This document shows positions 16,622 to 26,531 of a DNA stretch of 32,059 bases, one piece after another. Under the pieces are notes generated by a model. It was not told the origin of the DNA. It was given only the letters and a program-made list of their open reading frames with translations, and made no database searches. The stretch is from Candidatus Iainarchaeum sp. (GTDB lineage Archaea > Iainarchaeota > Iainarchaeia > Iainarchaeales > GCA-2688035): positions 1-32,059 of the forward strand of contig JAGVNX010000070.1 in NCBI GenBank assembly GCA_020053055.1, written 5' to 3'. Numbering within the stretch: position 1 is the stretch's first letter; every line of letters begins with the position of its first letter. The position numbers were made by a program, and so were the translations under genes.

Positions 16622-16634
16622 AGGGGTTGATTGA

Positions 16635-17150
16635 ATGGAAACAAAAAAAATCGGGATTGTAATTGGAATTGCTGTTGTTGCTGTTGTATTGATAGCGTTT
16701 ATGGGAATTGCAACAGGGTTTTTTGTTTTAGGGCCAGGCAATGGCGATATTAAAAAATTTGGGACTTTTTCTTATGTTGAAGGAACAGCTGTTGAAAAAA
16801 TTGACGGAAAGCCTGTTGTAAGGCTTTTTTCCACTACCTGGTGTCCGCATTGCATCTGGATAAAGGAAACTTTTGATTCAACCATGAAGGAATATGTTGC
16901 GCAGGGAAAGATTGTTGCTTACCACTGGGAAATAGATACTGGGGACAATTCTTTGACTCCTGACATGGAAAAAGAAGTGCCTGCTTCGGAACTTGCAATT
17001 TTCAGCAAATTCAGCCCTGGAAACAATATTCCCTTGTTTGTTTTTGGCGGAAAATATTATCGGATTGGAAACGGGTTTGAATCGCAGCAAGACCTTGAAA
17101 AGGAAAAAGCAGAATTCCGGGCAATGATTGAACAATTGCTCAAAGAATAA
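16635..17150 (+). CDS. membrane-anchored thioredoxin-like protein (CPHC)
   Basis: Signal anchor IGIVIGIAVVAVVLIAFMGIATGFFVL; VRLFSTTWCPHCIWIKETFD; NNIPLFVFGGKYYRIG. Confidence 0.85.
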   Translation: METKKIGIVIGIAVVAVVLIAFMGIATGFFVLGPGNGDIKKFGTFSYVEGTAVEKIDGKPVVRLFSTTWCPHCIWIKETFDSTMKEYVAQGKIVAYHWEIDTGDNSLTPDMEKEVPASELAIFSKFSPGNNIPLFVFGGKYYRIGNGFESQQDLEKEKAEFRAMIEQLLKE

Positions 17151-17212
17151 GTAAGGCGATTTGATGGCTAAAACTGCCATTGTAAAGTATTTGCCGGAAA
17201 TAACTGAGTTTT

Positions 17213-17731
17213 ATGGAATTAAAAATTGATTTTTCAAACAAGAAAACAATTGCGGGGCTAATTGCGTTAGTCTGTGTAATAGCGATTATTGCTTATTTGC
17301 CTCCATTGCTTATTGCGGCAAACCCGCAAACCTGCACTGTGGACGGGGTCTGCCAGCACGAGCAAAGATTGAATTTGATAATAGAACTTGTGCCTGTTTT
17401 TATCCTAGCCGGGATAGTAATCGGCGCAGTGATTTTCTTTTTCATGGCTTCAAAGCTTGACAACAAGCAGAAAGAAATCCAAAAAGTAACTGAAACACTT
17501 GTACAATTTTTGAACAGGGATGAAAAAACAGTTGTCCAAAAAATCCTTGAAAATAATGGAAAGGTTTTTCAGTCTGAAATTTCCCGCATTGAAGGGATTG
17601 GAAAATTAAAAAGCCACCGGATTCTCCAAAGGCTTTCAGACAGGAAAGTAATTGAAATTGAAGGCCATGGAAAAACAAACATTGTAAAACTGGCAAAAAA
17701 CATTCAGGAAGCGCTAATTATAAAAAAATAA
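17213..17731 (+). CDS. membrane-tethered winged-HTH protein (two TM, cytoplasmic C-terminal wHTH)
   Basis: TM1 IAGLIALVCVIAIIAYLPPLLIA; loop NPQTCTVDGVCQHEQRLN; TM2 IIELVPVFILAGIVIGAVIFFFM; wHTH VVQKILENNGKVFQSEISRIEGIGKLKSHRILQRLSDRKVIEIEGHGKTNIVKL. Confidence 0.75.
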   Translation: MELKIDFSNKKTIAGLIALVCVIAIIAYLPPLLIAANPQTCTVDGVCQHEQRLNLIIELVPVFILAGIVIGAVIFFFMASKLDNKQKEIQKVTETLVQFLNRDEKTVVQKILENNGKVFQSEISRIEGIGKLKSHRILQRLSDRKVIEIEGHGKTNIVKLAKNIQEALIIKK

Positions 17732-17834
17732 GCCAAAACAATTTTTCTTTCTTTTTGGGCAACCACACTTTTCTTTTGGCAAATGCCTTTCTGTTTACCA
17801 AAAATCTTGGGCTCTTTCTTTTGGACACCCCATA

Positions 17835-17861
17835 CTTTTCTTTTTTTAAAAGAAAGAAAAG
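17835..17861. repeat. inverted repeat CTTTTCTTTTTTTAAAAGAAAGAAAAG related to 6260-6288
   Basis: 13-bp arms with a single wobble around one central nt; shares upstream GGGcTCTTTcTTTTGG context with the 6231-6288 copy. Confidence 0.7.
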
Positions 17862-17918
17862 GACGGTTTCAGCAAACCATATCAATGGTTTCAGCTGCTG
17901 TTTAGTCAGGTGATTTTA

Positions 17919-18623
17919 ATGAGTGAAAAAATTTCTGAAAGCAGCAGAGACTGCTGCAATAATTCAAAGGAAAAAAGTTCCCTAAAACAGGGGCTTTTGT
18001 ATGGCCTTGTCCCCCACATTGGCTGCATTGGCTTTGTTGCTGCGTCAATTTTGGGGGTTACTGTTGCAGTTGAATTTTTCAAGCCGCTTTTAATGAATCC
18101 CTGGTTTTTCTATATCCTGATTGGCATTTCATTAATGTTTGCAACAGTTTCAACAGCAATTTATTTGAAGCAAAACAACATCCTGTCAATGAAAGGGGTT
18201 CTGCGCAAAAAGAAATACATTAGTGCAATGTTTGGCTCAACAATCGGAATAAACCTGCTGTTCTTTTTGCTTATTTTTCCAATGGCTGCAAATTTTGGAA
18301 CAATTGTTTCGGCAAGCCCAAGCGGCCTTGCAATACTGCCGGAAAATAATTCAATTAGTACAATTACTTTGCAGGTGGAAATTCCCTGTTCCGGGCATGC
18401 GCCATTAATTTCAGGCGAACTCAAAAAAATACAAGGAGTGCAGGCAGTTAAATTCAATTTTCCAAACAATTTTGATGTGGCATTTGATTCAAGCAAAACA
18501 ACAAAAGAACAGATGTTTGCACTGGATGTTTTCAAGCAGTATCCTGCAAAAGTCATTTCAGAATCAAAAGCAGGGGGGAACGCAAATCTTGCACCCTTGC
18601 TGCAGCAAGTCCCCCATAAATAA
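17919..18623 (+). CDS. multi-TM membrane protein with C-terminal HMA-like domain (CxGH in place of CxxC)
   Basis: [87 protein letters not shown]. Confidence 0.65.
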   Translation: MSEKISESSRDCCNNSKEKSSLKQGLLYGLVPHIGCIGFVAASILGVTVAVEFFKPLLMNPWFFYILIGISLMFATVSTAIYLKQNNILSMKGVLRKKKYISAMFGSTIGINLLFFLLIFPMAANFGTIVSASPSGLAILPENNSISTITLQVEIPCSGHAPLISGELKKIQGVQAVKFNFPNNFDVAFDSSKTTKEQMFALDVFKQYPAKVISESKAGGNANLAPLLQQVPHK

Positions 18624-18718
18624 TTCAGGAAGCCGCAGCGCGAAACAGGCTGGGCAGATGCTGCGGAGGCCCTGAAGAAACATGCGCGGATGCGGAGCAA
18701 AATAAAAAGCTGAAAATT

Positions 18719-20950
18719 ATGGAAAAAAAGTATTTTGCAATTGGAAAAATGCACTGCGCAAACTGCGCTCTTACCCTAGAAAAGGCTCTCAAAAAATTGC
18801 CAGGCGTGAAAAATGCAAGCGTGAATTTTGTTTTAGGAAAAGCAAGAGTGGATTTTGACAATGCAAAGCTTGATGAAAAAGAAATTGCAAAGGCAGTTGA
18901 AAAAGCCGGCTATGAAGTAATTTTTGGGCAAAAATCAAAAGATATTGAAAAAGAGGCAAGGGAAAAAGAAATCAAAGGATACAAAACAAAATTTTCTGCC
19001 TCTTTTGCATTAAGCACGCCCCTGGTTTTTTTCATGTTCGCAGAACTGGGTGGAATTGCATTGCCGGAAATTTTAATGCAAAACATGGCAGCAATCCAAT
19101 TTGCCCTGGCAACAATTGTGCTAATCATTGGAAGGGAATTTTTTGTTGGCGGTTTTAGGGCTATTCTGAACAAAAACCCAAACATGTTTTCTCTTGTTGC
19201 AATTGGCGTAGGGGGCGCATATGTTTACAGCCTGATTGCGAGCATTGGATTCTGGGCAGGCATTCAAATTCTGCCAAGCGAAAATTTGTATTACGAAACA
19301 GCAGCGCTTTTGATTGCATTTATTTTTTTGGGAAAATTTTTTGAGGCAAAGGCAAAAGGCAGGGCCTCAGAAGCAATAAAAAAGTTAATATGGTTGCAGG
19401 CAAAAACAGCCCTTGTCCAAAGAAATGGAAAAGAAATAATTGTGCCAATTGAAGAAGTAAAAATAGGGGACATAATAATTGTAAAGCCTGGCCAAAAAAT
19501 TCCTGTTGATGGAACAGTGATTTCAGGCCATTCAAGCATTGATGAAAGCATGGTTTCTGGCGAAAGCATCCCGGTCGAAAAAAATCTTGGCGACAAAGTA
19601 ATTGGAGCAACAATTAACAAAACCGGCTCCTTCAAGTTTTGCGCGGAAAAAATTGGTTCAGAAACTTTTTTGGCACAAATAATTTCGCTTGTGGAAGATG
19701 CACAGGCAAGCAAGGCGCCGATTCAGGCTCTTGCAGACAAAATCGCCTCTGTTTTTGTTCCAAGCGTAATGGCAACTGCAATAATTTCGGCAATTGCATG
19801 GATTTTGATTGGGCAGGGCTTTTTGTTCGGGCTTACTATTTTTATTTCAGTGCTTGTGATTGCGTGCCCATGCGCACTGGGCCTTGCAACACCAACAGCA
19901 GTAATGGTCGGCACTGGAAAGGGAGCAGAGCTTGGAATACTGATTAAGAATGCCTCTGCTCTGCAAAAAGCAGATGAAATTGACACAATTGTTTTTGACA
20001 AAACAGGAACAATCACAAAAGGCAAGCCGGAAGTAACAGACGTAATTGCCGCAAACGGCTTCGGAAAAAAAAGCATCTTGGGTTTTGCGGCAGCCGCGGA
20101 AAAAAATTCAGAGCATCCTCTAGGAGAAGCGGTTTTGCAGAAAGCAAAATCTGAAAAAATAAAAGTGATTGAACCAAAAAAATTTGCTTCTTTTTCAGGA
20201 AAGGGAGTTGAAGCGGAATTTGAAGGAAAAAAAATTTTGCTTGGAAACAAAAAATTAATGGCTGAAAATAAAGTGAACTTGGGCCTGCTGGAAAAACAAA
20301 TTATGGGTTTTGAAAATCTTGGGAAAACGGCAATGATTATTGCAGTGAATGGAAAAATTGCCGGAATTATTGCTGTTGCAGACACAATCAAAGAACATTC
20401 AAGAGAAGCTGTTGAAGCATTGCACAGAATGGGCAAAGAAATTGTACTGCTGACTGGGGACAACAAAAGAACAGCAGAGGCAATTGCAAAACAAGCTGGA
20501 ATTGAAAAAGTGCTTGCAGAGATTTTGCCAGCGCAGAAAAAAAACGAAATCAAAAAGCTGCAAAAGCTGGGAAAAAAAGTCGCAATGGTGGGCGACGGAA
20601 TTAACGATGCTCCTGCTCTGGCACAGGCGGACATTGGGATTGCAATCGGCTCTGGGACAGACATTGCAATTGAATCAGCAGACATTGTGCTTGTGAAAAA
20701 TGATTTGCGCGATGTTGTAGCCGCAATTGATTTGAGTTCATACACAATGAAAAAAATAAGGCAGAATTTTTTCTGGGCATTTGCATATAATCTAATAGGC
20801 ATTCCAGTTGCAGCAGGCGTGCTTTTCCCCTTCACAGGCTGGCTGTTAAGCCCTGTAATTGCAGGCACTGCAATGGCATTCAGTTCTGTAAGCGTTGTAA
20901 CAAATTCGCTTTTAATGAAAAGATACAGGCCAAAAATTAAAACCAGTTAA
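18719..20950 (+). CDS. copA: copper-translocating P1B-type ATPase
   Basis: [22 protein letters not shown] in [56 protein letters not shown]-terminal [11 protein letters not shown] and [13 protein letters not shown] typical of Cu(I) ATPases. Confidence 0.96.
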   Translation: MEKKYFAIGKMHCANCALTLEKALKKLPGVKNASVNFVLGKARVDFDNAKLDEKEIAKAVEKAGYEVIFGQKSKDIEKEAREKEIKGYKTKFSASFALSTPLVFFMFAELGGIALPEILMQNMAAIQFALATIVLIIGREFFVGGFRAILNKNPNMFSLVAIGVGGAYVYSLIASIGFWAGIQILPSENLYYETAALLIAFIFLGKFFEAKAKGRASEAIKKLIWLQAKTALVQRNGKEIIVPIEEVKIGDIIIVKPGQKIPVDGTVISGHSSIDESMVSGESIPVEKNLGDKVIGATINKTGSFKFCAEKIGSETFLAQIISLVEDAQASKAPIQALADKIASVFVPSVMATAIISAIAWILIGQGFLFGLTIFISVLVIACPCALGLATPTAVMVGTGKGAELGILIKNASALQKADEIDTIVFDKTGTITKGKPEVTDVIAANGFGKKSILGFAAAAEKNSEHPLGEAVLQKAKSEKIKVIEPKKFASFSGKGVEAEFEGKKILLGNKKLMAENKVNLGLLEKQIMGFENLGKTAMIIAVNGKIAGIIAVADTIKEHSREAVEALHRMGKEIVLLTGDNKRTAEAIAKQAGIEKVLAEILPAQKKNEIKKLQKLGKKVAMVGDGINDAPALAQADIGIAIGSGTDIAIESADIVLVKNDLRDVVAAIDLSSYTMKKIRQNFFWAFAYNLIGIPVAAGVLFPFTGWLLSPVIAGTAMAFSSVSVVTNSLLMKRYRPKIKTS

Positions 20951-21944
20951 TCCTCATTTTTTCAATTTCTTCTGCAGAAATTTTTTTTACCAATAACTTT
21001 TTTGCATTTTTTGATTTTTCTTTTTTTAATTCAACCACTGCCTCTGCGGCCTTGCAATCAGAATAATGCAAAGCCACTTGCGCAGCAAACACGATTGCGT
21101 TTTTCGCTTTTGGCCCCTGCATTATCACAATCGGGCTTCCAATATTTGGAACTTCAAAAACAAAATCGCTTTTTTGCTTCAATAAAGCCAATTGCTTGTT
21201 TTCCTGTTCATTGCGCCCTGCAATTATCTTGTTTTGCCCAAACCGAAAGTGCCTCCCAATTTTTAACAATTCAATGTCAATAAGTGCGACTTTTCTTTTG
21301 TGCCTAAATAAATCGCGAACCTTTGCTGCAAATTCTTTGTAGGTTAAAAGGCACCCCCCTGAAGGGCAGGGATAATCATTAATGCCAAATTTTTTTGCCA
21401 GTTCAAACTGGGGCTTTCTCCGGCGCCCGCTTATAGCCAAGAGTTTTTCCCTGTTTATCCAAAATTTTTTTTCCGCCTCAGTAGGAGGCAAAAGCCTTGC
21501 GGAAAGAGGGCGCAAAAGCTTTCCTTCAAGGCCGGCTTCTTTTTCAATTATTTTCATTGCGCCAATGCGCTGGCTCATTGGCCTTTCGCCAAGAACTTCT
21601 CCTGTAAAAATAAATTTTGCGCCAATGCTTTTGGCAAATTTTTTTGCTTTTTTCAAAATAAAAATCCTGCAGTCAATGCAGGGGTTCATGGCAGAGCCAT
21701 ATCCGTGCGGGGGATGCCGGATTATTTTCAAATACTCTTTTCCTTTCGGAATACTCTTAAACTGAAGCCCAAGCTGCTTCGCGGCTTCAGCAGAATAGCA
21801 TTTTCCTTTTTGGTTGCATAAACAAAAAGGGCTTGTAAAATTCAGGGCAATTACTTCTATGCCCTGTTCCGTAACAAGCTTTGCAGCCAGAGTTGAATCA
21901 AGCCCCCCTGAAAGCAAGCCAACTGCCCTGATTTTTTTTGCCAT
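20937..21944 (-). CDS. PP-loop ATPase, MnmA/ThiI-like tRNA thiolation candidate
   Basis: [72 protein letters not shown]. Confidence 0.8.
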   Translation of the reverse strand: MAKKIRAVGLLSGGLDSTLAAKLVTEQGIEVIALNFTSPFCLCNQKGKCYSAEAAKQLGLQFKSIPKGKEYLKIIRHPPHGYGSAMNPCIDCRIFILKKAKKFAKSIGAKFIFTGEVLGERPMSQRIGAMKIIEKEAGLEGKLLRPLSARLLPPTEAEKKFWINREKLLAISGRRRKPQFELAKKFGINDYPCPSGGCLLTYKEFAAKVRDLFRHKRKVALIDIELLKIGRHFRFGQNKIIAGRNEQENKQLALLKQKSDFVFEVPNIGSPIVIMQGPKAKNAIVFAAQVALHYSDCKAAEAVVELKKEKSKNAKKLLVKKISAEEIEKMRINWF

Positions 21945-22130
21945 AAAAAAATTGTAATAACAAGAATATATAAATCAAATATTGTTGAATTGGCTTTCAG
22001 TTTTTTGCCTAACAAAAAGAATACTGCCTTTAATAGGTCAGTGCGTTATTAGTATAATCAAATTTTAAAAAGTGGTGTTATGCAAAGCGAAAAGAATAAA
22101 AGCAACAAAAATTATTTATATTTTGGTTTT

Positions 22131-25100
22131 ATGAACAGAGAAAAAAAGTTTTGGACACTGCTGCCTTTTTTGGCAATTGCAATTGTTTTCTTTTTTGCCA
22201 TGAGCGCAAATGCAGAAAATGATTCAAGTGTTGTTTGTCCAGACATTTATGCGCCTGTTTGCGGAACTAATGGCGCAACATACGGCAACAATTGCTATGC
22301 AAATGCAGAAGGAGTTGAAATTGCCTGCAATACTGCTTGCCCTTGCCAACAAAATTGCATTGAAGAAGGGCAGAACGGCGCAGTTATTCCGGGGAATAAC
22401 TGCTGTTCAGGATTGGAATCATTAACGCCGCATCAAAAAGATTCTTATGGAAACTGCCAGCCCTTGATTGGCAGCTTTGTTTGCGCAAAATGCGGCAATG
22501 GAGAATGCGGGCTTGGCGAAGATTATTGCAACTGCCCATCTGACTGCAAAAACGGCTGCACAAAAGAATATATGCCTGTTTGCGGCACTGATGGAAAAAC
22601 TTATTCTAACACATGCTATGCAGAAACAGCAGGAGTAAAAATAAATTGCAAAGGAAAATGCCCCTGCGAATCAAGCATTTACATTAGCTCTGTCTGGACT
22701 GACAAGGAAAAATATGTCTTGAATGAAGACAAACAAATGCAAATTTTTGCAAAGGTTTTGGATTCTGACGGAAGCCCAAGCCTGCCCGAAGAAGGCACAA
22801 CAGCAAGGGCAAAAATTATAGGATTAACATATACAAGCACCAATGTACAAGACAAACAACAAGATGGGCAAGTTACGCAAATTGCCACCAGTGTAAACAT
22901 TGAAGTGTCAGCATTGTTTGAAACAACATTAATTTTTAATCCTGCAACTGGATATTATGAAGGAAAAACAAATTTGCCTGGCAGCACAGGCACTTACATA
23001 GTGGATGTTTATGCAAACAACCAGAACAGAAAGCCGAACAATGTTTCCCAGAGCACAAGATTTTTGGTAACAGAAGAAGGCTTTGAAGAAATTGTTTTTG
23101 CTAATTTGAACGAAAATTTTTCTTTTGCAGAGGGACAGCAGGCAAATGTGCAGGAAAACAAGGAAACAATAATGAAAATAAAATTCAATTCAGTAATATC
23201 CCTTTTGTGCCAGGCAAATGAAAAAAGTGAAAACGCGGGAACAAAACCAAGTGTTCCCTGTGGGGGAAGCTATGCGCAGTTTTCAATCAGCACTGCAAAT
23301 TCAGGGCAATATGAAATCAGGCTTTCCGAAGGGCAAAGCACTACTGTTGGCGAATACAAAATCACTCTTGGAAATTTATATTACAAAGACAAATGGATTG
23401 CAACATTGCTGGTGCAAAAAGGCTCTGAAACAAATGTTTATGCAGAGCTTGACACTCCATTCTGGCTGAATACAAGCCAAACAGCTGTTCTGAAAGAACA
23501 AGGATTGGAATTAACCCTTGTTGATTTGGATTCTTCTTCGAATTCTGATTTTATTTGCGAACCAAATAATTGCACTCCAAACACAATTGCTTACTTAAAA
23601 ACAAACTTGCCGCCATACAAAGTGAAAATTAGCCTTGGAAAAGAAGAGCAAATCGGGAATTTTACAGTAAAATTCAATTCTGCAAAAGAAAACACAGCAG
23701 CAAATTTTACTGTTTCAAAACAGGCTGGGGAGCAGACAAAACTTGTTGGTTTGAATGAAAAATTCGAATTGCTTTTGGAGCAAACAGCGCAAGTAAAAGA
23801 AACTGGAATGATAATAAAATTGCTTGGCATTGCAATGCCAATCCAGCCAACTGCATCAAGCGCAGGCGGGGTTTCAAGCACTGGAAACATTACTGCAACA
23901 GCAAGCACTGCACGCGCTTTAAACACAGGCACAACAATTATCCAATCAGTTTCAAGTTCCGGAAAAGTGGAAGAGGTTAATGCGCCAATTAAAATTGATT
24001 CAAGGCAAGCTGCAAGGCTGCTCATATCAATGCCCAGCATTTGCCCGGCCGTGATTAATTGCACAAAAGAAGAGAAAGAATTGGGCAACTGCCAATCTTC
24101 ATGCCATAGCAATGCAACAGAAATCTGGCTGAGGCAGGGGGAATCAAGAACAATTTTTGGCTATAGGATTCATGCTTTGCAAATTGATTCTGACAGGATT
24201 GTCTTGATTGTGAAAAATGACACTGAAGAAAATTATGTCAAAGCCTGGCTTGGGCAGAAATTTTCTTTGCAGCCCAAACAAACTGCCCTTGTTGTTGATG
24301 CAAGCCTGTTTTTGCGCTTGAACAATATTGTTTTTGCAAAATGCCTTGAATCAGATTCTCCTGCAAGCGAAAAATGCATTGGAGCGCAATTTGCAAAAAT
24401 CACTGTTTGGAGAGAAAAATACGGCTTGGAAAATGAAAAAGCAAGCATTGAAAGGGAAATAAAAATTTCGCAGGGAGAAACAATTGAATTGTACGGCTAT
24501 AAAATAAGCCTCTCAAAATTGTCGCCTGAAACCGCAGTGTTTGTGGTAAGCCAAGAACAAAATCCAAATGAAATAAACGTGCATTTGAATGACCCATTCA
24601 AACTGGCAGAAAACATGAGTGCAAATGTTTTGGAAGCCAACATTAGAATAGAGGTTTTGGGTTTAAGCGAAGAAACAGTAAAATTCAGCGTGAGCAATTA
24701 TTTGTATTCAAAAGAATATGCTGGAAAAAAAGTTTCTTCCACTGCAATTGAAAAAGCCATAACTAAAAAAACAGGCAATGCAGAAGAAACAACGGCTAAC
24801 ACTGCGGCAAAAGAAAAGAAGAATGTTATCCTGCTTGAAGAAACAACTGCGGAAACAAGCATAACAACCGGAACAATGCCGCCAATGCCTTTTGAGGTTT
24901 ATTCTCTGCAGGCAGGCCAGAGCATTGAAAAAAACGATTACACAATAACTGTCCTTGAAGTGAATTCCAATGCAGCAGTGTTTGTTGTAAAAGAAAAAGG
25001 GTTGGACAAACAAATTGTGATTCAGATTAGCAATGGCTGGAACCTGTTTTCACTGCCAGGGGAAATGAACTCGGGAAACAGCGACTGCGATTCAGGCAAT

Positions 25101-25496
25101 TTCAAGATTTTTGAGTACAATAAGGCACTGAACAAATTTGAAATTGTTTCAAGCCCAAAAATAGGAAAAGCTTATTGGATTTACAATGCAGGAAAAACCT
25201 GCACTGCAAAAGGGAATATTGGAAAGGCAGCAACATTTGAAGACCTTGAAACAATTGGAACGGGCTGGAATTTTATTGGAATAATCCAGGGCATGGTTGG
25301 AAAAACAATTAATGAAGCCGGGAACTGCAGGTTCACAAGCGCATTTGCCTTCAATTCTGCATCGCAGAAATGGGAAAAAGCATTGGACAAAAAAATCTTG
25401 GAAAACAACCTGGGAGAAGCAATGGCAGTATTCTCGGAAACAACATGCAGCTGGGTTGCTGTTTCAGAAACACCGCCAATGCCGCCAACACCATAA
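22131..25496 (+). CDS. large secreted surface protein with two Kazal-like domains and five tandem beta-type repeats
   Basis: Signal peptide MNREKKFWTLLPFLAIAIVFFFAMSANA; CPDIYAPVCGTNGATYGNNCYANAEGVEIAC and CTKEYMPVCGTDGKTYSNTCYAETAGVKINC; C-terminal ISNGWNLFSLPGEMN. Confidence 0.85.
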   Translation: MNREKKFWTLLPFLAIAIVFFFAMSANAENDSSVVCPDIYAPVCGTNGATYGNNCYANAEGVEIACNTACPCQQNCIEEGQNGAVIPGNNCCSGLESLTPHQKDSYGNCQPLIGSFVCAKCGNGECGLGEDYCNCPSDCKNGCTKEYMPVCGTDGKTYSNTCYAETAGVKINCKGKCPCESSIYISSVWTDKEKYVLNEDKQMQIFAKVLDSDGSPSLPEEGTTARAKIIGLTYTSTNVQDKQQDGQVTQIATSVNIEVSALFETTLIFNPATGYYEGKTNLPGSTGTYIVDVYANNQNRKPNNVSQSTRFLVTEEGFEEIVFANLNENFSFAEGQQANVQENKETIMKIKFNSVISLLCQANEKSENAGTKPSVPCGGSYAQFSISTANSGQYEIRLSEGQSTTVGEYKITLGNLYYKDKWIATLLVQKGSETNVYAELDTPFWLNTSQTAVLKEQGLELTLVDLDSSSNSDFICEPNNCTPNTIAYLKTNLPPYKVKISLGKEEQIGNFTVKFNSAKENTAANFTVSKQAGEQTKLVGLNEKFELLLEQTAQVKETGMIIKLLGIAMPIQPTASSAGGVSSTGNITATASTARALNTGTTIIQSVSSSGKVEEVNAPIKIDSRQAARLLISMPSICPAVINCTKEEKELGNCQSSCHSNATEIWLRQGESRTIFGYRIHALQIDSDRIVLIVKNDTEENYVKAWLGQKFSLQPKQTALVVDASLFLRLNNIVFAKCLESDSPASEKCIGAQFAKITVWREKYGLENEKASIEREIKISQGETIELYGYKISLSKLSPETAVFVVSQEQNPNEINVHLNDPFKLAENMSANVLEANIRIEVLGLSEETVKFSVSNYLYSKEYAGKKVSSTAIEKAITKKTGNAEETTANTAAKEKKNVILLEETTAETSITTGTMPPMPFEVYSLQAGQSIEKNDYTITVLEVNSNAAVFVVKEKGLDKQIVIQISNGWNLFSLPGEMNSGNSDCDSGNFKIFEYNKALNKFEIVSSPKIGKAYWIYNAGKTCTAKGNIGKAATFEDLETIGTGWNFIGIIQGMVGKTINEAGNCRFTSAFAFNSASQKWEKALDKKILENNLGEAMAVFSETTCSWVAVSETPPMPPTP

Positions 25497-25532
25497 AATT
25501 AAATAAAACAAAAAACATATTGCTTGATTGAC

Positions 25533-25751
25533 ATGAAAAATAAAAAAATTGTAATTGCAATGCTAGTGGCTTTAATAGTATTTGCGGTTTTGTTCAGCGG
25601 CTGCACACAGCAAAACTCTTCTGTTTGTGGCAATGAAACCTGTGATTCTGGGGAAACATTCCAAAATTGCCCTGGCGACTGCCCTGAAGGCAATATTCCA
25701 ATGCCAAACAATGCAGATGGCAGTGAAGTTCAGCCGGAATTGCCATTCTAA
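25533..25751 (+). CDS. small Cys-rich lipoprotein
   Basis: MKNKKIVIAMLVALIVFAVLFSGCTQQ lipobox; CGNETCDSGETFQNCPGDCP. Confidence 0.7.
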   Translation: MKNKKIVIAMLVALIVFAVLFSGCTQQNSSVCGNETCDSGETFQNCPGDCPEGNIPMPNNADGSEVQPELPF

Positions 25752-25936
25752 AAAAAATTGTTTCTAATTTTTGCATTGCAAATGGCGAGCAATTTTCCTA
25801 ATTTGTAATGCCTTTGTCTATGCACGCCCTGCTCTTGCAAGAAACAGTTCGGGGCACTACAAGGCGGTCGATCGATTCGATTCAAAAAACCAAAAAACAA
25901 GTCTTTTAAACTACATTAGCTCCAAGCATATTTAAT

Positions 25937-26350
25937 ATGTCCGATGACCAACCACTTAGAGAAAAACTGCATTTGTTTAATGCGAGTCTTGTTCAAAAAA
26001 ATTGGTTTTGGAAACTATTTTTTGTTTTGGGCCTGATTATGCTCCTTGCAGGATTATTTGGTTCTCCCTCGGGCGCTGACCTTATTGTCGGGGGAGTCGG
26101 AGCTGCTTTTATAGTACTTGGATTTCTTTACCTTCTTTATCCAAATAGAAGGCCAACTGCTGGACAAACACCGCAAGAAGTTTCCCAAGGTTCAAAAATT
26201 GGTTTGTTAGCGCTTTTATGGATCATAGTTATTGCAGCCATATATTATTTTGCACATCTTGAGACAACTCATTTCTATTTGGCTACGGCAGGATTGTTTG
26301 TCTTAGTAATTCTAATAGCAAAATTTGGCATTATCCCAAGTAAGAAATAA
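25937..26350 (+). CDS. small integral membrane protein, unknown function
   Basis: About four hydrophobic segments; TATA-like TTTTAAA about 27 nt upstream of the ATG. Confidence 0.65.
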   Translation: MSDDQPLREKLHLFNASLVQKNWFWKLFFVLGLIMLLAGLFGSPSGADLIVGGVGAAFIVLGFLYLLYPNRRPTAGQTPQEVSQGSKIGLLALLWIIVIAAIYYFAHLETTHFYLATAGLFVLVILIAKFGIIPSKK

Positions 26351-26445
26351 CTCAATTCTTTTGGATTTTCATTTTTGCAAGGTTGTTCCAAGACCCAAAT
26401 CTGGTTCTGAATTTTTGGCTGCACAAGCGCTTTTATTGCTGGCAA

Positions 26446-26476
26446 AAACAAGCCGTAGCCTGACAAGGGCTTGTTT
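26446..26476. repeat. hairpin AAACAAGCC-(13 nt)-GGCTTGTTT between convergent genes
   Basis: 9-bp perfect arms. Confidence 0.5.
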
Positions 26477-26531
26477 AAGAAGTCACGCCATTACTGAAAT
26501 TCGGCGCATTTTTTGGGTTTTTGTGTAAAAA

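Noticed and set aside
19723-20868. 381-aa minus-strand ORF
   Set aside because: Antisense shadow of copA, whose + frame has all P-type ATPase motifs; the antisense protein is low-complexity S/A/F/I-rich.
20937-20950. 14-bp overlap of copA and the PP-loop gene 3' ends
   Set aside because: Ordinary short convergent overlap in a compact genome; not evidence of regulation by itself.
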